Shown in pieces: positions 42,307 to 51,606 of a stretch of DNA of 64,000 nucleotides (the stretch's first letter is position 1; each line of letters starts with the position of its first letter). A model generated the notes under the pieces. That model saw nothing but the letters and a program-made list of their open reading frames with translations. It was not told where the DNA came from and did not search any database. The position numbers and the translations under genes are program-made. This DNA comes from GWC2-37-13 sp038064615 (GTDB taxonomy: Bacteria > Patescibacteriota > Microgenomatia > UBA1406 > GWC2-37-13): NCBI GenBank assembly GCA_038064615.1, contig JBBTSR010000002.1, positions 1 to 64,000 of the forward strand, written 5' to 3'.

Positions 42307-43521
42307 TTATTCCTCTACAAACGTCAAAGCTGTTCCACTTAAGTTGGCCCGACCGGTTCGGCCGATGCGGTGAATGTAATCTTCGTAAGTCTGGGGAATA
42401 TCATAGTTGATGACGTGAGAAACATTGGCAATATCAAGTCCTCGGGCCGCCACATCAGTCGCCACCATGATTTTCACAACGTCTTCTTTAAACATGCGGA
42501 TTGCCTGTTGACGTTGAAATTGGGCTTTATCTCCGTGAATTGAAGTAACTTTAAATCCCTTTTGAAATAAGTCTCTCGCCATTCTTTCCACTCCATGTTT
42601 GGTCCGGCCAAAAACCAAAACTTTTTTGAACTCTTCCTGTCTCAAAAGCGAGGAAAGTTTTTCCATCTTTGATCCGATTTTTTTATCAAGTCTGACTAAA
42701 TCTTGTTTAATATTGGTTAGAGTTTCTTGAGTTTTAACGGAAATAGTAACCGGATTTTTCACAAAAGAATTAATTAACATACTAATTGCCGGTGAAACGG
42801 TTGCTGAGAAAAACAATGACTGACGGTCGGCTGGTAAATAGGAAATAATTTCTTTGATATCGTGGATAAATCCCATATCAAGCATCTGATCGGTTTCGTC
42901 GAGGATTATCATCTTAAACATTCCGAGTTTCAAAACACCGCGGTTGATTAAATCCTTAAGTCTTCCTGGTGTCCCAACTACAACATGAGGATTATGCCTT
43001 AATTGAGAAACTTGCATCTGCATTGAAGATTGACCAATACATAACGTACTGAAAATCGGCATATTACCGGAAAATTTTCTTAGTTCATCCCGAGTTTGTA
43101 AAGCAAGTTCTCTCGTTGGACTAATAATCAAAGCTTTGTAATTAAAATCTTTTAAAATATTTTCAACCAATGGAATTAAAAACGCAGCTGTTTTACCCGT
43201 TCCGGTGTTGGCGATTCCAATCACGTCTTTACCAGACCTGATGGCAGGAATTCCCTGTGCCTGAATTGGTGTTAGATTAATATATCCATGACGGACAATG
43301 GTTGCTTTTAAAGTTTCCGGTAAATCAAGACTGGAAAATAATACTTCATCAGCAACTTGAGTAGGAGAGATCGAAGTGTTTTTTACATTAGCTCTGCGAA
43401 TAAATTCGTGGATATTTCCGCCTTTCATATTTCGACCACGACCGCCACTAAAACGGGATGAACCTGCAGGCCTGCTAAATCTATTGAACCTACCCGATGT
43501 CTGAAAACGTCTCGTATACAT
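42307..43521 (-). CDS. DEAD-box-type RNA helicase
   Basis: 404 aa. N-terminal Arg/Gly/Ser-rich tail (about residues 1-50), then Q-motif TPIQAQGIPAI, Walker A ANTGTGKTAA, PTRELA, motif II written DETD rather than DEAD, SAT, and HRIGRTGR near the C-terminus. It ends shortly after motif VI, without the basic tail or RNA-binding domain of DeaD or RhlE. Likely role in RNA unwinding or ribosome assembly. A 6-bp hairpin (AAGAGC/GCTCTT) lies in its upstream region at 43554. Confidence 0.87.
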   Translation of the reverse strand: MYTRRFQTSGRFNRFSRPAGSSRFSGGRGRNMKGGNIHEFIRRANVKNTSISPTQVADEVLFSSLDLPETLKATIVRHGYINLTPIQAQGIPAIRSGKDVIGIANTGTGKTAAFLIPLVENILKDFNYKALIISPTRELALQTRDELRKFSGNMPIFSTLCIGQSSMQMQVSQLRHNPHVVVGTPGRLKDLINRGVLKLGMFKMIILDETDQMLDMGFIHDIKEIISYLPADRQSLFFSATVSPAISMLINSFVKNPVTISVKTQETLTNIKQDLVRLDKKIGSKMEKLSSLLRQEEFKKVLVFGRTKHGVERMARDLFQKGFKVTSIHGDKAQFQRQQAIRMFKEDVVKIMVATDVAARGLDIANVSHVINYDIPQTYEDYIHRIGRTGRANLSGTALTFVEE

Positions 43522-43689
43522 AAAAATAAATAAATAAAATTTTAACTAGATGTAAGAGCGCGAAGCTCTTCTAAAAATGATGAAGAAGAACTTAAAAATT
43601 GTTTAAAATTTAAAAGCAGAACTTACAATCTGGTTTAAGTATAACAGAAATAAGTTCATAAGCAAACGCAGAAAAAATTACGAAAATCA

Positions 43690-44067
43690 TCATTTCTTGA
43701 TCGCAATCATACTTATCTCTACTTTTGCACCTAGTGGAAGTTCTTTGACGCAAACTGTCTCTCGGGCGGGGAAAGGTTCAGTCATGTAACTACCGTAAAC
43801 TTCATTTATCTTTCCATAACAGGACATATCCGTTACATAAATTGTTGTTTTGACAACTTCATTAAAAGTAACACCGGCTTTTTCAAGAACATTTTTTAAA
43901 TTTTTCATTACTTGATGAGTCTGCTCTTCAATTGTTCCATCAAGCAACTTGCCTTCTGAAGTAAGATGAATTTGTCCTGAGGTAAATATTAAATTACCAT
44001 TAATTATTGCCTGAGAATAAGGACCAATAGCTTTTGGAGATTTGTTTGTTTCTATTTTTTGTTTCAT
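43690..44067 (-). CDS. ridA: RidA-family (YjgF) protein
   Basis: 125 aa. AIGPYSQAIINGNLIFTSGQIHL, then VVKTTIYVTDMSCYGKINEVYGSY and PFPARETVCVKELPLGAKVEISMIA, the RidA signature including the active-site Arg. It deaminates reactive enamine/imine intermediates of amino-acid metabolism. It starts 2 bases after the LytR_C gene. Confidence 0.92.
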   Translation of the reverse strand: MKQKIETNKSPKAIGPYSQAIINGNLIFTSGQIHLTSEGKLLDGTIEEQTHQVMKNLKNVLEKAGVTFNEVVKTTIYVTDMSCYGKINEVYGSYMTEPFPARETVCVKELPLGAKVEISMIAIKK

Positions 44068-44069
44068 AT

Positions 44070-44663
44070 TTATGGGGTTGGGGTAGGACTTGGGGTAGTT
44101 GTAGGCGTTGTTGTGACGCTTGGAGTTGGACTTACTGAACTAGTAACCGAAGTTGCGGGGGTCACTGCCTCAAATATTTTGCCACCCGTAACCACAACAA
44201 TATCAAACTCGCTTTCTTTATCAAGATTTGGTGAAACAACTGTGATTTTTTCGAAAGTTGTTTTCAATAAATTTTTTATGTCAGTAACAATCTCCTCATA
44301 ATTATCTCTCGCTGTGATGGAGGTAGTCAAATTATCATATTTATCTGCATTTTCTGTCTTAATATTGTCAGTGCTATAACCTGCGCCAACAAGAGCTTTG
44401 ACAACCACACCCGCCTGACCAGGAGTGCCAGTGCCATTTTGAACCTGAATTTTAACTGTTTTTTTATCTATCTTTGGTTTTTCTGTGGGCGTTGGTTGCT
44501 TTTCCTCAACAACAACGTCTTTCTTTACTTCAGTTTTTTTAGGCTTATTGATGATTAAGTAACTGGCAATAATAGCAGCTAAAAGAACAATTGAAACAAC
44601 GATTGTTGGCAATATGTTTTTTCTTTTTTGTTGACCTGGATACGAAAAAGTTGTTCCTTCCAT
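44070..44663 (-). CDS. Membrane-anchored LytR_C-domain protein
   Basis: 197 aa. One N-terminal helix (ILPTIVVSIVLLAAIIASYLII), a short K/P-rich linker, then a LytR_C domain (VKIQVQNGTGTPGQAGVVVKALVGAGY...VVVTG), and a Thr/Ser/Pro tail SVTSSVSPTPSVTTTP at the C-terminus. The domain commonly occurs at the outer face of the membrane with cell-wall polymer transferases. An extended TGTTATAAT lies 13 bases before the ATG. Confidence 0.83.
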   Translation of the reverse strand: MEGTTFSYPGQQKRKNILPTIVVSIVLLAAIIASYLIINKPKKTEVKKDVVVEEKQPTPTEKPKIDKKTVKIQVQNGTGTPGQAGVVVKALVGAGYSTDNIKTENADKYDNLTTSITARDNYEEIVTDIKNLLKTTFEKITVVSPNLDKESEFDIVVVTGGKIFEAVTPATSVTSSVSPTPSVTTTPTTTPSPTPTP

Positions 44664-44897
44664 AAGTTACAAGTTAATTATAACAATTTCTTCACAAGCG
44701 TCAACCTCAAAATAAATTGCGGAACAGCTTAGTCTGGAACAGTTTAATCCTTATAGTCAGACATCAAGCTTTAGGTATATTTTAACAGATTAGCACTTTT
44801 CTATCCTTATAACTTGAAGCTAAATGGTACAAATGGGACACTATAAAAAAGAAGAATGTTTTTGGTACTATAATATAGTTTGATATATTAAATAAAT

Positions 44898-45758
44898 TTA
44901 GGGAATAATATAATCTAGAAATTTTAATCCAAAATCAGTTATATGATAAGAACTCCCAGTCCCTCCACCTCCATAAGTTATTCTTCCACTCGAAACGTTA
45001 ATCCTAAATATACCAAGACCCAATAATTCGGGCCAACATTCTGTTTTTTCTTTAGTTATTTTATGTTCAATAGCTGCGATCTTAACGGAAAGTTCTGGAT
45101 TATGTTCTGATCCAATATTATATTGCTTTTTAACTTGCGGACTATTTGAGTTATACCTATCATGAATCCATGTCATAATAGTTCCTGATACAGACTGTCT
45201 TTGCCAAGTAATATCTAATAATCGCTCATTATCTTCAGGAATAGAATTTTTATAATTTGCCATTTCCTTTTCTACGTTTTCTTTTATTATTGGTAATATT
45301 TCCTTTTTAATAAAGATAAGAACTTTTAATGCCTCTGGAGACAATCTTAATAGAGTATCCTGTAATCTTTCCAGTTCAAAAGAATCTTTATCAGTTGAAG
45401 AAGCAAATCCAAGTAATATTCTTGTTAAAACTTGTCTCTTTTTCTCTAATCTTTCTTTAACGTAGGTATCAAAAAATTGAATAAAACCTTTTTGAAATTC
45501 CTTACTTTCTACTATATCTTTACGAAACTCTTCTGGATGTTCTTTTATAAGAATTAACAATTCATTTAGTTCATCTTGCCTGAGAGCTAAATATACTCCA
45601 TATAATCCTATTACGGCATATATCGCAAAACCCCAATAAGGTTGTGCAGTTAAAAAAGGATCAATTACACGCTGAATAAAGGGCATCATACCAGAAATCG
45701 TTATATTGAGCGCTGACTTAGTGTTAGCTATTATTGATTTATTTTGACCGTTTGTCAT
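44898..45758 (-). CDS. Membrane protein of the ATPase/HEPN cluster, function unknown
   Basis: 286 aa. One or two helices near residues 25-60 (YWGFAIYAVIGLYGVYLALR), then a charged helical region EELRKD-like with KERLEKKRQVLTRIL, and a C-terminal part that ends GSSYHITDFGLKFLDYIIP, which resembles the wing and last helix of a winged-helix domain. Not recognised as a family. It overlaps the 270-aa gene by 20 bases and closes the cluster. It could be a membrane-acting effector or a sensor. Confidence 0.65.
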   Translation of the reverse strand: MTNGQNKSIIANTKSALNITISGMMPFIQRVIDPFLTAQPYWGFAIYAVIGLYGVYLALRQDELNELLILIKEHPEEFRKDIVESKEFQKGFIQFFDTYVKERLEKKRQVLTRILLGFASSTDKDSFELERLQDTLLRLSPEALKVLIFIKKEILPIIKENVEKEMANYKNSIPEDNERLLDITWQRQSVSGTIMTWIHDRYNSNSPQVKKQYNIGSEHNPELSVKIAAIEHKITKEKTECWPELLGLGIFRINVSSGRITYGGGGTGSSYHITDFGLKFLDYIIP

Positions 45759-46551
45759 AAGATTTTTTTAACTCATAAATACTCATCTTTTGTCCTGGTT
45801 TCAAATTGCTTCTTGTAAATATCGAGAGTACTTTTATAAATAAATCACAAGTAGTATAAAACATACTCTCACAATATTCTATTAAGTCTGGGGCATTATT
45901 AAAATTCAAATTTTTTTCATAGGGATCGAATGCTTTTGATAAAAGAATAGGAACAGAGGGATTATCTATTGGAACGTTTATACTTCCTATAGGCAGAGAA
46001 CCTATGTGAACTCCAAAATTTCTCTTTGACTTTTTGCCATTCGGGGAATTCTTAAATTCATTTATTAATTTTGAGAATGGATTAATCAATGTGAGAGAAT
46101 ATAATTTATTTGCAAATGGGGATCGTCTTATAGTTCTAGACTTAGCAACTTCAGAAAGGTTGGTAATCGTGTCATCTTTACGTCCGATGCTATTTGATAT
46201 TAATATTGAGATAAAATCTAAAGACGACTTCATAATTACGAGAAATGCTTCATATTCATACTGCACTGGCTCATAATAAGAAGCAGCGATGCAACCTATA
46301 TTCTTTGTTCCTGGTATTTTTATAGTGCTTAAAGCTTTTCCTAAATTAACTGCAATTTCCTGGCTTTCTTTTAGTTTTTCTAAGTGATAAAAACTAGCGT
46401 TTATTTTATTAAAGATATTAAAATATATTATTCCAAAATCATCTTCTGATATTTTAATTTCTGGGGAAAGCCTATTTTTTATTTCCGAAGAATAAGAGGT
46501 TTGTATTTTCCAAGTATATGCTGGCCAATATTTATTTCTTTGGGTATACAT
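45739..46551 (-). CDS. Putative HEPN-like protein (RNFGVH motif)
   Basis: 270 aa, not identified with certainty. The helix YEYEAFLVIMKSSLDFISILI (about residues 98-120) recalls the first helices of large HEPN proteins, and SKRNFGVHIG places an R177-N-x3-H182 motif, the Rx4H catalytic pattern of HEPN RNases. It overlaps the next gene by 20 bases. Function proposed only from motif and neighbours. Confidence 0.6.
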   Translation of the reverse strand: MYTQRNKYWPAYTWKIQTSYSSEIKNRLSPEIKISEDDFGIIYFNIFNKINASFYHLEKLKESQEIAVNLGKALSTIKIPGTKNIGCIAASYYEPVQYEYEAFLVIMKSSLDFISILISNSIGRKDDTITNLSEVAKSRTIRRSPFANKLYSLTLINPFSKLINEFKNSPNGKKSKRNFGVHIGSLPIGSINVPIDNPSVPILLSKAFDPYEKNLNFNNAPDLIEYCESMFYTTCDLFIKVLSIFTRSNLKPGQKMSIYELKKSYDKRSK

Positions 46552-46592
46552 ATTTAATCACTCATCAATTCTAATTGATATTTTTTAGAGCT

Positions 46593-47225
46593 TTATCGAT
46601 TGTTTTCTTTAAAATTAAATTCTTCAGGAATAAAACTATAATCCAAGTATTCTTTTTTAAGATCTTTAATATAATTATCTCTCGAACCTTCAATAATTAA
46701 ATGATCCAAAAAAAATCTTAAGCCATTATTAATATCAATAAATAATCTTAATTGTCTTTTTAGGTTATTCAAATCTAGAACTTTTTTTGTTTCGGTGACT
46801 TGTGGTTGATTCTCATCTATTGAGATAGAACCAACGGAGTGGCCATGAAGTAGTTTATTCCTAATTCCTGAAAAGGTTCTCAACTTTTCTATTATCTTAT
46901 GGTGGATTGCAGATTCATCCAAGTTATTTTTAAAATTAAAATGTGCGTTATATATAAATAGAGTCGTCTTATCAATAAAACTTATTTTATCAATGTTGTT
47001 GATAACCTCAAGTCTACTAATAGGTTTAATAATCTGATGGGTTATTATTTGTCTGTATAAAGCGTTCAAACTTACTTCTAGAATTATGTGTAAACTAATA
47101 TATGTATCGATAATATCGCCTTCAGTAAGATTATGTTTATTTAATAATTTTTTACAACGCTTTCTATTTGAGAGAACTAAATACAAAGAGTCTAGGTAGA
47201 CCATAACACTATATTGTAATTTCAT
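46593..47225 (-). CDS. Putative HEPN-domain protein (RNKLLH motif)
   Basis: 210 aa from the ATG at 47225; the frame extends to 47255 (numbers below use that). All-helical. GIRNKLLHGHS gives R132-N-x3-H137, a HEPN Rx4H motif at the end of a helix, as in RNase LS-, Csm6- or HepT-like proteins. Preceding helices (DTYISLHIILEVSLNALYRQII) fit the fold. It lies 50 bases downstream of the ATPase gene. Confidence 0.7.
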   Translation of the reverse strand: MKLQYSVMVYLDSLYLVLSNRKRCKKLLNKHNLTEGDIIDTYISLHIILEVSLNALYRQIITHQIIKPISRLEVINNIDKISFIDKTTLFIYNAHFNFKNNLDESAIHHKIIEKLRTFSGIRNKLLHGHSVGSISIDENQPQVTETKKVLDLNNLKRQLRLFIDINNGLRFFLDHLIIEGSRDNYIKDLKKEYLDYSFIPEEFNFKENNR

Positions 47226-47305
47226 ATAATAATATGTTAATAATCTATAAAACAATATTTAAACCAAGATAATAATGTTAATTTTATTAATGTGATACTC
47301 ATTTA

Positions 47306-49747
47306 TCAATTTGTTCTAGTCAGTTTTAAATTTCCACAACGACACTCGATTTGATCCCTTTCTTGTTTATATTCAACAAATTTATTACATTTAGAGCACC
47401 ATAAAACTTTTTCTACTTTAATCCATTCGTCCATCGCTCTTTTTACTTCTCCAGGACTAATTGAAGACGAATAGTTACTTCTTGAATGGCTTGTTGCATT
47501 CCTTAATAGTGGCTCATACTTTTGGGCGTTTTTAATTAATTCAAGTACTTTGTTTTTATTTAATTTATCTTTAATTCGTTTACTTAAAGAGTTAAATAAT
47601 TCTTCTAAACTTGGAGGATCGTTTTTGATATATCGATACCTAATTTCTACATAAAGTTTTTCACATAATTCATTAAGAATATCTTCGATATAAATTCCAA
47701 GATTTCTTCCTGCATCATGAGCTTTAGTTGCATCTTGCAATAAATCTTTAATTTCCTCGAGAGAAGTTTTAACTTTATCGATCTTGGGGCCAGTGGTATA
47801 TGTCCAACTTTTAATTTTTTTGTGAAGCCAATTTGGAAACCTCCTTTGTATTCTTTCAAACCAATGAAGATCGTGGGTAAATAAAATAATTTGATAATCA
47901 GAAAATTCCTTTTCAATCAGATCTAATAATGTGTCCCGATGACCTACATCAAGACTATTCATAATATCATCAAGAATAATAAATTTACCTTGAGTATTGA
48001 ACATTTTTACGCAGGTAAAATAAACTGCTAACCCAAGGCTATTTAAAAGTGATTCACTTAAAACTTTATATGCGGGCTTAACCACTATGTCATAGTATGA
48101 CAATTGAATCTCGGCCGATCTTCCGGCAGCGCGTGCTTTGTCAAGATTTAAAACTATCTCTATTCCTTTAACGTCTTTATCTGGTCTTAATATTTTAAAA
48201 TATTTTTCGATTAATGATGAAATTTTTTTGAACCTCTGTGTTATCTCATTTTTGACAAGTTCGAAAAATACATCTCCAATAACAATAAATTTGTTTATTT
48301 CAGTTTCATAAAAAATTAATTTATTGCTTATAGACTTATATTGTTTAAGTTTTTCGACTAACGTTTTTAACTTTTCAATCAATTGATTTAGCTCAAGCTC
48401 TTCTTTACTTGGTTGTATTTTTACAATATGTTTTTTTAGTTTATTTTTTATCAAAACAAAATTTAAAAACGCCTTTTTTAATACGTTTTGAAGATTATTG
48501 TCTATTTTAAAATCTATTTCAAAGATACTACCAGTTAACGTTACAGAAATAGTACTTAAAATATCTCGATATGCTTCGAGATCTTTACTCTCAATAATTA
48601 ATCCGATGTCTTTTAAAGGATTAACCTGCAGTAAAATTTTATCTATAGAATCTATTTCATTAGAAATAATGTCCTTAAATTTTTGAACTTGATCAATTAA
48701 ATTATCGTGATTTTTCTTGATTTCCTGGAGCAATTCAAGTTCTTTTTTAATATGTGAAATTAGCTTAGTTTTTTTCCAATCTAACCCGCAAACGGGACAA
48801 GAGACACTTTCTTTACCTTGTTTATTTAAGATTTCAGTGGCTTTTTCATAAAGATTCAAATATTCTATTTTGTCTGCTAATTCTTTTTTTAAATTAAAAT
48901 TTTTAATTTTTGTGTTTAATGTTTGAAATATGGATATGATATTTTTATCAAGCATAATTAAACTTAGCATTGTTAATGCTCGGGTAATAAGAGGCAAAAC
49001 TGAATTGTTTTTATTCGATCGCTTTTTTTCAAGACTATTAATTATTGAGTTTATGTCAGATAATTCTGTAATTTTAAGTTTCCCATTTTTTTGAAGAATA
49101 CTATTACAGTATTCGATTAAATCGTTTTTATTTATACTTGCTTTTCCTATAAACCTTTTTATTTCTTCTACTATCCATTCTTTTTGAGAGACTATTTTTT
49201 CTTTCGCTCGTTTTAATGAAGGAATTATGGTCAATGCTAATTTTTCTTGAAATCTTAATTCGTCTTCAAAACCCATCCAGTTTGCTAGTTTTTGATATTT
49301 CTCAACTCCAGTTCTATTAATAACAAAGTCAATAATTTCGAGGTATCTTAGATAGGGTCTGATTGTAAATAATTTATATAAATTATTGAATTTCTCTTCA
49401 GAAGATAATGTTGGTATTGTTATTTTTCGATTGTTAAAAGTCTTTCTCAAAAGATCAATATTTTTATCGGAGAATTCGACTTCAACGTATGTTTTTCCGT
49501 CAGGAGCTTCTTGATGAGGATAAGCATGAGGACCGGCGTCTTCTCTTTTTAACCACTCAATTTCATTTATAGGAGATAAAAACCATTCAAGTGCATCTAC
49601 AAAGGAAGTCTTACCAGAACTGTTTAGACCATAAATTACTAAAGAAGTAGGATTTCTACCATTTAATATAGAGAGTTCTTGAATATCTATAATTCCTCGA
49701 AAGCCACTAAGTAATATTTTTTTGATTTTTAACATATCGTTCCTCAA
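47306..49747 (-). CDS. SMC/Rad50-like ATPase with C-terminal HEPN-like motif and zinc ribbon
   Basis: 813 aa (an ATG at 49735 gives 809). Walker A GLNSSGKTS at 40-48; long coiled-coil arms around a CPVC pair (317-320) that could be half of a zinc hook; ABC-like LSESLLNSLGLA signature; Walker B IILDDIMNSLD (Asp-Asp in place of Asp-Glu); FTHD switch histidine. Then an extra helical region with RNATSH (749-754, Rx4H as in HEPN) and a zinc ribbon CSKC...CRC (784-804). ATPases of this shape act in DNA-end or phage sensing (RloC, Gabija, ABC-3C types). It overlaps the 61-aa gene by 41 bases. Confidence 0.8.
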   Translation of the reverse strand: MRNDMLKIKKILLSGFRGIIDIQELSILNGRNPTSLVIYGLNSSGKTSFVDALEWFLSPINEIEWLKREDAGPHAYPHQEAPDGKTYVEVEFSDKNIDLLRKTFNNRKITIPTLSSEEKFNNLYKLFTIRPYLRYLEIIDFVINRTGVEKYQKLANWMGFEDELRFQEKLALTIIPSLKRAKEKIVSQKEWIVEEIKRFIGKASINKNDLIEYCNSILQKNGKLKITELSDINSIINSLEKKRSNKNNSVLPLITRALTMLSLIMLDKNIISIFQTLNTKIKNFNLKKELADKIEYLNLYEKATEILNKQGKESVSCPVCGLDWKKTKLISHIKKELELLQEIKKNHDNLIDQVQKFKDIISNEIDSIDKILLQVNPLKDIGLIIESKDLEAYRDILSTISVTLTGSIFEIDFKIDNNLQNVLKKAFLNFVLIKNKLKKHIVKIQPSKEELELNQLIEKLKTLVEKLKQYKSISNKLIFYETEINKFIVIGDVFFELVKNEITQRFKKISSLIEKYFKILRPDKDVKGIEIVLNLDKARAAGRSAEIQLSYYDIVVKPAYKVLSESLLNSLGLAVYFTCVKMFNTQGKFIILDDIMNSLDVGHRDTLLDLIEKEFSDYQIILFTHDLHWFERIQRRFPNWLHKKIKSWTYTTGPKIDKVKTSLEEIKDLLQDATKAHDAGRNLGIYIEDILNELCEKLYVEIRYRYIKNDPPSLEELFNSLSKRIKDKLNKNKVLELIKNAQKYEPLLRNATSHSRSNYSSSISPGEVKRAMDEWIKVEKVLWCSKCNKFVEYKQERDQIECRCGNLKLTRTN

Positions 49748-49892
49748 TCATTGTTATGATATATTGAGCAATATGAGCTCCATCATATTTATCATCGAGA
49801 CCTTTATTAATTAATAGATCAATAAAATCAGAGTCATATTTATCTGATTTCTTAATTATTTTGAGATATTTTATTACTTTGTCATTCTTCAT
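49707..49892 (-). CDS. Small helical protein upstream of the ATPase
   Basis: 61 aa, charged, KNDKVIKYLKIIKKSDKYDS followed by DFIDLLINKGLDDKYDGAHI and AQYIITMIEERYVKNQ. Not recognised. Its end overlaps the ATPase start by 41 bases, so expression is coupled. It might be a small middle component as in ABC-three-component-type systems, but that is speculation. Confidence 0.55.
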   Translation of the reverse strand: MKNDKVIKYLKIIKKSDKYDSDFIDLLINKGLDDKYDGAHIAQYIITMIEERYVKNQKNIT

Positions 49893-50253
49893 AAGAATAA
49901 TCTTAAATTTATTAATTTACTTTTCTTTATAATGATATTATATCGCTTCATCTTTACTTTAGCTAATATAGTAAAATTTTATGACAAGGTGGTTGCATTG
50001 TCCTAACAGCAAAAATTCATTTGACAAATATTTTTTAAAGTACTAATCTGAAATTATTATAAGTTTTGAAAGGAAAACATAGTAATTATGACATGATTTT
50101 CTCTGCTGATAAAGTTCAATAGGGTGCCAAATTCCCGCGAGGAGGCAAATACCCACGACGAACAAATCAAAAATTAATATTAATATTAAAATTGGTTTTT
50201 TTATCGTGGGCTTTTTTGTGGGTTTGAAATTATAAATTTACAACCTAGAGCAT
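49893..50253. other. Intergenic stretch between divergent island genes
   Basis: No gene seen. It contains a minus-strand TATAAT-like box (about 49938) for the ATPase cluster, a copy of GTCCTAACAG at 50000-50009, and CCCACGA (50152) paired with TCGTGGG (50204) followed by a T-run, a possible terminator of an RNA read on the plus strand. Confidence 0.45.
50152..50218 (+). terminator. Candidate terminator with long loop
   Basis: CCCACGA...TCGTGGG stem (7 bp, 45-base AT-rich loop) directly followed by CTTTTTTG. The loop is long for an intrinsic terminator; it may instead be part of a transcript leader for the methyltransferase. Confidence 0.3.
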
Positions 50254-51606
50254 ATGAAAAATCTAAATAATATGAAAGTTGAATATGTTGATATATCATC
50301 CCTTAAACCTTCAGAATATAATCCCCGTAAGTGGGATGCGCCAGCTGTCGCAAATTTGAAGAAAAGTATCGAACGGTTCGGGTTAGTCGACCCTCTTTTA
50401 GTTAACAATGCTCCGGAAAGGAAAGGTGTATTAATTGGGGGTCATTTTAGGTTAAAAGTTGCTAAAGACTTAGGGATAACTAGTATTCCAGTTGTTTACG
50501 TTACCATATCAGACCTGGAAAAGGAAAAAGATCTTAACCTAAGACTCAACAGGGCGGTTGGAGACTGGAATTGGGATCTACTTAAGGCGTTTGATGAGAA
50601 ATTTCTTGGCGATGTTGGGTTTACCTCTGAGGACCTCGACAAAATATTTGAAAATGATATCCCTGAAACCTTTAACTTAAAAAAGGAATTAGAAAAGCTT
50701 CAAATAAAAGACATAAAAACAAAAAAAGGAGATGTCTATGAACTCGGTGGATCTCGGCTCATGTGTGGCGATTCAACTATCGGAACAGACATTCTTAAAC
50801 TAATGAAAAATGATTTGGCCGATATGTGTCTGACTGATCCACCTTATCAATTGGATTACTTAAATGGTAAAAAGAAGCATGGCAAAGCAACGGAGGGATT
50901 CGGCCTTAAACGGGATCGGCGCTATCTTGAAACTGATGTATTGCCCCCTGATTTTACAAAGCTTTGGATGACAAATATCCATAAAGTTCAAAAGGACGAT
51001 TTCTCGATCATATGTTACGAAAACTGGAAGAACCTCAGGAATGTTTGGTCCGAAATGGAAGCATATTGGAAGGTTAAAAACATGATTGTGTGGCATGTTC
51101 CAACAAGGACACAAGGGTTTGCGGCCAAATATAAGTTCTTTTCAAAACACGACATAGCAATGGTTGGAGTATCAAACGATGAAATTAGGTTGAATGAAAC
51201 ACCAGAGGTGGAATTGCTTCAGAATGATTATGAAACCGCACTTTACGCCATATCTGGAAAACCCCAGTGGGAGGCATACGAGAAGGGCAAGAGATATAAT
51301 CCAACCGACTTTATAGAGTTTAACGCTGCTGATGAGAAATCATCAGGACAAGGAATAATCTTTGGTGTTAAGCCTGTTGAAATATTGATTCCGTATATAA
51401 AGGTGCTAACAAAAAGGGATGACTTAATCATTGAGCCTTTTGGTGGTTCCGGTAGTACTCTTATTGCCGCGACCAAACTAAAAAGAAGATGTTATGTCAT
51501 GGAAAAGTCATCTGTATATGTAGAGGTTATCAAAAAGCGCTGGGAAAAATTCACAGGCTTGACTGCTAAAAAAACCTATGAAAACAAATTACCCGAAAAT
51601 CATTGA
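50254..51606 (+). CDS. ParB-domain / DNA methyltransferase fusion
   Basis: 450 aa (a second ATG at 50272). Residues about 9-110 are a ParB/Srx-like domain: SLKPSEYNPRKW, LIGGHFRLKVAKDLG. From about 170, an amino-DNA methyltransferase: GDSTIGTD, catalytic DPPY in LTDPPYQLDY, and the SAM motif EPFGGSGSTLIAA near the C-terminus (beta-type order, N4-cytosine or N6-adenine). This combination is common on phages and integrative elements as an orphan methylase. The next gene overlaps it by 29 bases. Codon and style look unlike the surrounding glycan genes. Confidence 0.85.
   Translation: MKNLNNMKVEYVDISSLKPSEYNPRKWDAPAVANLKKSIERFGLVDPLLVNNAPERKGVLIGGHFRLKVAKDLGITSIPVVYVTISDLEKEKDLNLRLNRAVGDWNWDLLKAFDEKFLGDVGFTSEDLDKIFENDIPETFNLKKELEKLQIKDIKTKKGDVYELGGSRLMCGDSTIGTDILKLMKNDLADMCLTDPPYQLDYLNGKKKHGKATEGFGLKRDRRYLETDVLPPDFTKLWMTNIHKVQKDDFSIICYENWKNLRNVWSEMEAYWKVKNMIVWHVPTRTQGFAAKYKFFSKHDIAMVGVSNDEIRLNETPEVELLQNDYETALYAISGKPQWEAYEKGKRYNPTDFIEFNAADEKSSGQGIIFGVKPVEILIPYIKVLTKRDDLIIEPFGGSGSTLIAATKLKRRCYVMEKSSVYVEVIKKRWEKFTGLTAKKTYENKLPENH

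Noticed and set aside
42307..43521. DETD in helicase motif II as sign of a non-helicase.
   Set aside because: DExD variants occur in this family and all other motifs are intact, so it is a variation, not loss of function.
47306..49747. Calling the large ATPase RloC (anticodon nuclease) outright.
   Set aside because: It shares the coiled-coil/CxxC arrangement, but the C-terminal RNx3H region with a zinc ribbon is not the RloC/PrrC active-site arrangement I know, and the neighbours differ.
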